A stretch of 64,000 nucleotides of DNA from Closterium sp. Naga37s-1 (taxonomy: Eukaryota > Streptophyta > Zygnematophyceae > Desmidiales > Closteriaceae). The stretch spans positions 806,001 through 870,000 of the forward strand of contig CANJKZ010000774.1 in assembly GCA_947471745.1 (NCBI GenBank). Reading direction: 5' to 3'. Positions within the stretch are counted from its first letter, which is position 1; every line of letters starts with the position of its first letter. The position numbers and the translations under genes are program-made. Positions 58,301 through 64,000 of this stretch are shown here, in pieces. Under the pieces are notes generated by a model that saw nothing but the letters and a program-made list of their open reading frames with translations, was not told where the DNA came from and searched no databases.

Positions 58301-61300
58301 CCGCCACCGCTCTTCCTCGTGCCAGGTCCCCCCCCGGTAGACCCCCTTCCCCCTCAGGGTCCTGCCCCTTCAGGTGTGTCCCAGGTAGACGCAGTCGAGC
58401 CTGCTGAGGTAGCTGGTGACTCTGGTGCTGCTGGGGGTGCTGAGCCTGGGGGTGCTGACTCTGGGGGTGCTGAGCGTGTGGGTGCTACGCCTGGGTGTGC
58501 TGAGCCTGGGGGTGCTGTTCCTGGGGGTACTACGCCTGGGGGTGCTGCGCCTGGGGGTGCTGAGTCTGGGGGTGCTGAGCCTGGGGGTGCTACGACTGGG
58601 GGTGTTGAGCCTGGGGGTGCTCAGCCTGGAGTTGCGGAGCCTGCGGGAGCTGGGCTTACTCGTGTGGCGTCTGGCGGTGCTGGGCCTGGAGGTTCTCCGG
58701 GTGCTCCGTCTCGACGGGAGCCACTCTCTCCACAGGAGGTGCGTGAGTGGTTTGCCCGGCGCTGGAGGCGTGCTGCTGGAGCTGGAGTTTCTTCGGCTGC
58801 TGAGGGTGCTGGTACCACGGGTCCCGGAGGTGCTCGTACTGGGAGTACTGGAGCTGCTGGGCCTGCGGGTACTACTGGAGCTGGGGCCACTGCGTCTTCT
58901 CGTGGTCCGACTGGAGCTGGAGCTGCTGAGGGTGTTGGCGCTGAGGGTACTGCTGGCGGTACTGGAGGCGGTCCTGCAGGGGGTGCTACTGGTGCTGCTG
59001 GAGGTCCTGGAGCTAGTGGAGCTGCTGGGGGTGCTGGAGCTGGCGGTGCTGTTGGCTCTGGTGCTGCCACTGGGGGTACTGGTGCTGTCCCTGCTGTGTC
59101 TGGAGTCACTGCGCGGCCTCGGCCGTACTTCGTTCCGCTCCTTGAGCAGGTTCTTGGTCTCCCGCCTTCTACTGGTCCTCCTCCTCCCTTAGAGTGTCCA
59201 CAGCCTGTCCCGTCGCAGTTACAGTTACAGCCGGCCTCCCCACTGCTTGCTCCTTCTCCCTACACTGGTCCTACTGGAGGTCTTGCTGAGCGTCGTGCGC
59301 CTGCGTCTCGCCCTGTGTCGCCTGTCCGTGCTGCTCGCGCTAGTGGTCGTGGTTCGCGTCAGCGTCCTCCTCCTGTCCCTGGCACGCACCGGATGACTCT
59401 GCGTCCGTCCACTGCTCCTCTGCGTGCCCCTTTGCCTTCTCCTCCTGAGTCCTCTCTTCCTGCTCTTGCCGACCCGGAGTCGGACTCTCTTCGTGCTGCC
59501 AGTCCGACTGTCACGCGTCTCCTTGCTACTGTTGTCACTGACCCTTCCTTTGAGTCCACTGCTGCGTCTGCCCTAGTTGCTGAGCTCGTCGACTTTGCTG
59601 CTCGCTGTCGTCTAGACTACGCTGCTAGTCTTGTTGCTGAGTCTGGGTCTGTCTGTCCTCCGTCAGTCGGGGGTGAGTGTGCCCTTGGCACGGACGTCCT
59701 TGAGGACAGGCAGGAGGAGTTCCAGTGTTTGGCTGCTGCTTCACCTCATCTCGTGTCCGTACTGCTTACCCCTGAGGGAGACCCGGATGCACTTGACATC
59801 CCGACTCCGCGCTCTTACGCGGAGGCGATAGAGGATCCCTACTCCTCTCAGTGGCAGGCAGCTATGGACGCAGAGATGGCTTCCTGGAAGTCCACAGGCA
59901 CCTACGTTGACGAGGTTCCCCCGCCTGGGGCGAACATCGTCAGTGGCATGTGGATTTTCAGGGTGAAGCGGCCGCCGGGTTCTCCGCCTGTCTTCAAGGC
60001 GCGTTACGTGGCTCGTGGCTTCAGTCAGCGGCAGGGAGTTGACTACTTTCAGACCTTCTCTCCCACCCCGAAGATGACCACTCTTCGGGTACTGCTGCAC
60101 ATAGCTGCTCACCGTGACTACGAGCTGCACTCTCTTGACTTCAGCACTGCTTTCTTGCAGGGCAGCCTGCACGAGGAGATCTGGCTGCGCCGCCCACTTG
60201 GCTTCACTGGGACTTTTCCTCCTGGCACCCAGTGGAGCCTCCGGCGGCCAGTCTACGGTCTCCGCCAGGCACCGCGTGAGTGGCACGACACACTGAGGAC
60301 TACACTTGCGGCTCTTGGGTTTGCTCCCTCTACTGCCGACCCGTCGCTGTTTCTGCGCACCGACACTTCTTTGCCGCCGTTCTACATCCTCGTGTACGTC
60401 GACGACTTGGTCTTTGCCACAGCTGACACTGCTGGACTCGCCCACGTGAAGTCCGAGCTGCAGAAGAGACACACGTGCACAGACCTGGGTGAACTGCGCA
60501 GCTACCTTGGCTTGCAGATCACCCGGGACAGAGCACAGCTCACCATTACCCTGACTCAGTCACACATGGTGCAGCAGGTCCTTCAGCGCTTCGGCTTCAC
60601 GTACTCCTCGCCTCAGGCCACTCCTCTGCCTACTCGCCACTCGCTCTCAGCTCTGCCTTCGGATGAGTCCGTAGAGTCGAGTGGCCCATACCCAGAGCTT
60701 GTTGGCTGCCTCATGTACCTGATGACCTGCACACGACCTGACCTTGCATACCCTCTTAGCATTCTCGCACGCTATGTTGCTCCTGGAAGACACAGACCGG
60801 AGCACATGGCTGCAGCGAAGAGGGTGTTGCGCTACTTGTGCAGTACGTCGGGCATGGGGCTTGTGCTTGGAGGGCAGAGTCCAGTGGTCCTCACTGGGCA
60901 CGCAGACGCTTCTTGGGCTGACGACCAGGCTACGCAGCGGTCGTCACAGGGTTACACCTTCAGCCTTGGTTCCGGCTCTGTTTCGTGGCGGGCTACCCGC
61001 TCGTCTTCTGTTCTCGGCTCCAGTTGTGAGGCTGAGATCTACGCAGGGGCCATGGCTGCACAGGAGCTTCGCTGGCTCACCTACCTGCTGACTGACCTCG
61101 GAGAGCCGCCTCGTTCTCCTCCAGTGCTGTACGTAGACAACAAGGCCATGCTGGCCTTGTGTCGGGAGCAGAGACTGGAGCACAGAACGAAGCACATTGC
61201 TCTTCGCTACTTCTTAGCTCGTGAGCTACAGCAGCGTGGTCAGCTGCGACTTGCGTACGTGGCCTCTCAGGCCAACACTGCTGATATCTTCACCAAGGCA

Positions 61301-61378
61301 CTCGCGCCTTGTGATCATCAGCGCTTCTGTACTCAGCTGGGCCTTGTGCCTACCTTGCCTCACTTGCTCACTTCTTGA
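55391..61378 (+). mobile_element. gag-pol frame of copia E
   Basis: Single polyprotein frame of 1,995 codons, the usual single-frame arrangement of copia. Gag occupies roughly codons 1-250 and is followed by a Gly-rich tail. The protease (LDSGASRSF) is near codon 515, the GAG-pre-integrase and integrase core at about 650-950, an Ala/Gly/Pro-rich linker at 1000-1350, the reverse transcriptase (YVDD) at about 1480-1730, and RNase H at about 1830-1960. The same parts, less complete, occur in elements A, B, D and F. Confidence 0.93.
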
Positions 61379-61392
61379 CCTTGTTTGTACTG

Positions 61393-61442
61393 TTACATAT
61401 ATATATACCTGCTCTTGCTTGTTTAGCCTTATATATATGTAA
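61393..61442 (+). other. AT-rich inverted repeat in copia 3' tail
   Basis: TTACATATATATATA and TATATATATGTAA are separated by about 22 bases and could form a stem-loop in the RNA downstream of the stop codon of element E. A similar arrangement is seen antisense in element D at about 45963-46012. Confidence 0.6.
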
Positions 61443-61586
61443 TCTTGCATGTGAACTGGCCTTGTGGCCTTGAACTTGTGCTCAGAATGTGTGGTGACGT
61501 TGTGATCCACCCTGAGCTTGCTTTGCCTTGCTTTGCTTGACTGGTCTTGTGACCCCTTGCTCTCCCCCACTTTGCCTATGGGGGTG

Positions 61587-61715
61587 TGTCAAACTCATAC
61601 ACTATAGTCTCTGTAGGCTGTAGTGGGGTAGCTTATATGGGGTACAATACTTTAGGGTTTGGTACTTGTACTTCTCATGCTGCTCAGTTCAATCATTCCT
61701 CGTTTCATTTTCACA
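61587..61715 (+). repeat. 3' LTR of copia E
   Basis: 129-bp partner of 54376-54504, followed by the target duplication CCCCC. Confidence 0.95.
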
Positions 61716-61720
61716 CCCCC

Positions 61721-63026
61721 CTCAGCGGCAGCTGCAGCAGTGGGAGACGGAGTAGGAGGAGGAGCAGGGGATGCCACACTCCCGCCACCCCCATACCCTC
61801 CCCCACTGCTGCACCAGGGGCCAGGGGCGGCTGCTGAGGTCCAGGAGCGGCTGCACCAGGGGCGGCTGCTCCAGGGGCGGCTGCACCAGGGGCGGCTGCT
61901 CCAGGGGCGGCTGCACCAGGGGCGGCTACACCAGGGGCGGCTGCTCCAGGGGCTGCTGCACCAGGGGCGGCTGCTCCAGGGGCGGCTGCACCAGGGGCGG
62001 CTGCACCAGGGGCGGCTGCTCCAGGGGCGGCTGCACCAAGGGCGGCTGCTCCGACGCGTGCCCCCCTTCCCAGGTCGCCCCTCCCGTCGCCTGTTGAGGC
62101 GACCTGAGGGGGGGGGGGGAGGAGTACGGGGGCCGACGCGCGGCCTCCCAGGGCGCCAGAGCAGGCGGAAGAAGGGGCGACGCGCGCCCCCCCAGGTCGC
62201 CCCTCCCGTCGCCTTGCGTGGCGAGCGGGGGGGGGGGGGGGCGGTGCACGGGCCCCTGGTGCGCCACGACCGGCATGAGGACGGGGCCTGGGTCGGGGTA
62301 GGTCCGGGACAGGGCCGGGACGGGGCCGAGGAAGGGCCGGGGCGGGCCGCGAAGGGGCCTAACGGGCCGCGAAGGGGCCGCGACAAGCCGCGACGGGGCC
62401 TAACGGGCCGAGAAAGGGGCCGGGGAAGGGCCTGGGCGGGCCGCGAAGGGGCCGAACGGGCCGCGAAGGGGGCCGGGATCGGGGCAGGTCCGGGACAGGG
62501 CCGGGACGGGGCCGAGGAAGGGCCGGGGCGGGCCGCGAAGGGGCCTAACGGGCCGCGAACGGGGCCTGACAGGGCCTTACGGGGCCTGACGGGGCCGAAC
62601 GGGGCCGCAAACAGGGCCTGACGGGGCCGCAAACGGGGCCTGACGGGGCCTTACGGGGCCTGACGGGGCCGCAAACGGGGCCTGACGGGGCCGCGAAGGG
62701 CCTCACTAGGGGCCGCGAAGGGGCCTTACGAGGGGGCCGCGAAAGGGGCCTTACGAGGGGGCCGCGAAGGGGCCTAACAAGGGGCCGCGAAGGGGGCCGT
62801 ACGAGTGGCCGCGAAGGGGCCTTACGAGGGGCCTTACGAGGGGCCGCGAAGGGGCCTAACGAGGGGCCACGAAGGGCCTTACGAGGGGCCGCGAAGGGGC
62901 CTAACGAGGGGCCGCGAAGGGCCTTACGAGGGGCCGCGAAGGGCCGTTAAGGGCAGGCGCGACGCGCGCCTAGGGTAGGAAAAAATTCAGTGGTGGGCCC
63001 AAGGATCGAAAAACAACTCTAAACCA
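61721..63026 (-). repeat. GC-rich leader of element C
   Basis: About 1.3 kb of low complexity: 15-bp and 30-bp units around GGGCGGCTGCACCAG (61810-62060), a spacer with G-runs (62100-62280), then GGGGCCGCGAAGGGGCCTAACG-type units (62290-62950). Long open frames here on both strands follow from the composition. Near the LTR it has the AGGAAAAAA...GGTGGGCCC box common to all the copia leaders. Confidence 0.8.
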
Positions 63027-63163
63027 TGTGAGAATAATTGACGAAAGAATGGAGAAAGGATGATTGCACTAGCAAGCAGTTGGATACATATAACAAACCC
63101 TAACAGGGTTGTACTCACTACAGAGTACCCCACTGCAGACTAGAGAAACATAATGTTCTAACA
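63027..63163 (-). repeat. 5' LTR of element C
   Basis: 137 bp, identical to 53707-53843 but for one base. The primer-binding site (TGGTTTAGAGTTG on the minus strand) adjoins it on the left. Confidence 0.9.
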
Positions 63164-63296
63164 CATCACCCCGGCGGTCGATCAGCTGGTCGAAGCGTCT
63201 CGACACGTTCAAGACCCGGCACGAGCCTCGTCACCAGTGCAACACTCAGCGGCCCTGATGCGACGACGACAACCTCCACTGCACATGTCTCAGAAG

Positions 63297-63356
63297 ACCC
63301 ATTTGAAATGAGACGATGCCATTGCTACATGAAAGAAAGCAAGCTTTCTAAATATG
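63297..63356 (+). repeat. Split direct repeat B1
   Basis: 60 bp starting ACCCATTTGAAATGAGACG, identical to 63607-63666. It runs directly into repeat A2 with a shared ATG. Confidence 0.93.
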
Positions 63357-63535
63357 AATATTTTTAAAAGTGTAACGCTTTTCAAAATTTCGTATTTTGA
63401 AAACGAAGCAGTCTGTAATGTAGGAATGGGCAGCGACGAACCGCGCTATACGCCCGTTTTGGAGTACAAAACGTGGGCTGGAGGTCATTTCCCTCCACCC
63501 ACGTCTCTCCTTTTCAAACGGTTTAGCCGATTTTC
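63354..63535 (+). repeat. Split direct repeat A2
   Basis: 182-bp copy of A1 (41072-41257), lying between B1 and B2. Confidence 0.93.
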
Positions 63536-63606
63536 CCGCCCACCCACCCCTCGAAATGTGTTAGCACATTAGTCTGATAGGCTGCTTGGATTTCAAATTG
63601 TACTAA

Positions 63607-63666
63607 ACCCATTTGAAATGAGACGATGCCATTGCTACATGAAAGAAAGCAAGCTTTCTAAATATG
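63607..63666 (+). repeat. Split direct repeat B2, right end of PAT-like element
   Basis: 60 bp identical to B1. It ends AAATATG, the same ATG that marks the A1 left junction and the B1/A2 junction. Confidence 0.93.
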
Positions 63667-63670
63667 GTAA

Positions 63671-64000
63671 TACCGTCACCCCCCGGATAGAAGCGCCCCT
63701 AGGGGTATAAAAAAACACTGTTTTTTAGGGGGTGTGCTTATACTCGAGGAATTTTATAAGCGCCGGCATTTATAAAATGGCAAAAAGAATTTCTATCTGT
63801 TTTACACCAAACTGTAGATCTCGTTCTGCTGTTTGTAATCGAGTCGAAAACATATAGGGTCGCGAATCTGATTCTCGCGCAGCTTGGCAAGGAGTGATTC
63901 CCTGCCAACTCAAACTGACAGAATGACAGCACATGCTGACTAGACGCGCAAAAGGTGAGATCAGGGTGTGGGAAATCGAGTTTGTAGTTCATTTCCCTGA
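63671..64000 (+). mobile_element. pogo-like transposon terminus
   Basis: After TA the sequence CCGTCACCCCCCGGATAGAA, a TTTTTTAGGGGG run and ATAAGCGCCGGC follow in the same order and spacing as in the right arm of the pogo-like element at 17990-18100 read inward. It is therefore the transposase-5' side end of a related element running out of the window on the plus strand. No transposase sequence is reached within the window. Confidence 0.6.

Larger units (their letters stand above)
54376..61715 (+). mobile_element. Ty1/copia element E, looks whole
   Basis: 7,340-bp plus-strand copia with 129-bp LTRs (54376-54504 and 61587-61715) and target duplication CCCCC (54371-54375, 61716-61720). A primer-binding site TGGTTTCAGAGCAGG starts at 54505 and resembles the complement of initiator tRNA-Met (TGGTATCAGAGC). 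One continuous gag-pol frame (55391-61378, 1,995 codons) has the copia order gag, protease, integrase, reverse transcriptase, RNase H. The polypurine GGGGGTG precedes the 3' LTR. The LTRs differ at 2 of 129 positions, so it is young. It looks whole and is inserted in element C, opposite in strand. Confidence 0.96.
53707..63163 (-). mobile_element. Non-autonomous copia-like element C
   Basis: 137-bp LTRs at 53707-53843 and 63027-63163 differ at one position, and the target duplication CATCA is perfect (53702-53706, 63164-63168). The interior, excluding nested element E and its duplication, is only about 1.8 kb: a GC-rich leader (61721-63000) and a short 3' segment (53844-54375). No gag or pol part is recognised. 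The last ~90 bp before the 3' LTR match the 3' tail of the autonomous copia elements, including the box GCTCAGGGTGGATCACAA. It looks like a non-autonomous passenger using proteins of the autonomous family. Confidence 0.85.
41072..63666 (+). mobile_element. PAT/kangaroo-like tyrosine-recombinase retrotransposon
   Basis: DIRS-order element with split direct repeats: A1 (41072-41257), then coding parts, then B1 (63297-63356), A2 (63354-63535) and B2 (63607-63666). Parts in order: a gag-like frame with a CCHC knuckle (41355-42545), reverse transcriptase plus RNase H (about 43388-45397), and a tyrosine recombinase region (from 45445, continuing in flanks around the insertions up to ~63300). This A1...B1-A2-B2 order, and a recombinase in place of a DDE integrase, are the hallmarks of PAT-like elements (kangaroo of Volvox). 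Copia D and copia C, with E inside C, are inserted in the recombinase part. Without them the element is about 5.7 kb. It is broken by these insertions, while gag and RT remain long open frames. Confidence 0.88.

Noticed and set aside
61652-62632. 320-residue frames on both strands
   Set aside because: Low-complexity GC-rich leader of element C with period a multiple of 3. Frames are open on both strands at once.
1-64000. tRNA or rRNA genes
   Set aside because: None recognised by eye. T-arm-like GGTTCG near 22090 has no supporting cloverleaf.

Overview
Nuclear DNA of a green-lineage (streptophyte) eukaryote, most likely a streptophyte alga. A zygnematophyte such as Closterium would fit, but the genus is only a guess. 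Four housekeeping genes with plant-type introns are present: a PMS1-type MutL mismatch-repair gene, U2AF35, a plastid-targeted small subunit of isopropylmalate isomerase, and LSM8. They sit in a GC-rich, gene-poor setting dominated by transposons.

Layout. 1-7367: two broken Ty1/copia elements on the minus strand, one (A) inserted in the other (B), plus a plus-strand integrase scrap at the very edge. 7423-18100: a pogo-like (Tc1/mariner superfamily) DNA transposon with a four-exon transposase, carrying a nested copia element F (10160-17767, target duplication GCTCC). 18110-22064: a hAT transposon with near-perfect terminal inverted repeats, an 8-bp target duplication (ATGTGCAT) and an apparently intact five-exon transposase. 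22331-33096: PMS1 on the minus strand, with a 4.3-kb 14-bp minisatellite in an intron, an N-terminal exon present in three tandem copies, and no recognisable exon for the ATP-lid part of the ATPase. 34062-36080: U2AF35, divergent from PMS1. 37535-38359: IPMI small subunit on the minus strand. 39404-40741: LSM8 on the plus strand.

41072-63666 is a single tyrosine-recombinase retrotransposon of the PAT/kangaroo type (DIRS order). It has the diagnostic split direct repeats A1 ... B1-A2-B2 and has been inflated from about 5.7 kb to 22.6 kb by copia insertions: element D (45697-53079, target duplication CGTTC) and element C (53707-63163, target duplication CATCA). C is itself split by element E (54376-61715, target duplication CCCCC), which looks whole. 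C has no recognisable gag or pol and shares its 3' tail with the autonomous elements, so it looks like a non-autonomous relative. A pogo-like terminal region follows at the right edge (63671-64000).

The host genes act in mismatch repair, 3' splice-site recognition, leucine biosynthesis in the plastid, and U6 snRNP assembly; they are not a pathway. The transposable elements form two blocks either side of the gene island at 22-41 kb. LTR pairs differ by only 1-3 bases over 125-137 bp, so the copia insertions look recent. All retroelements are described as fossils, without repair detail.
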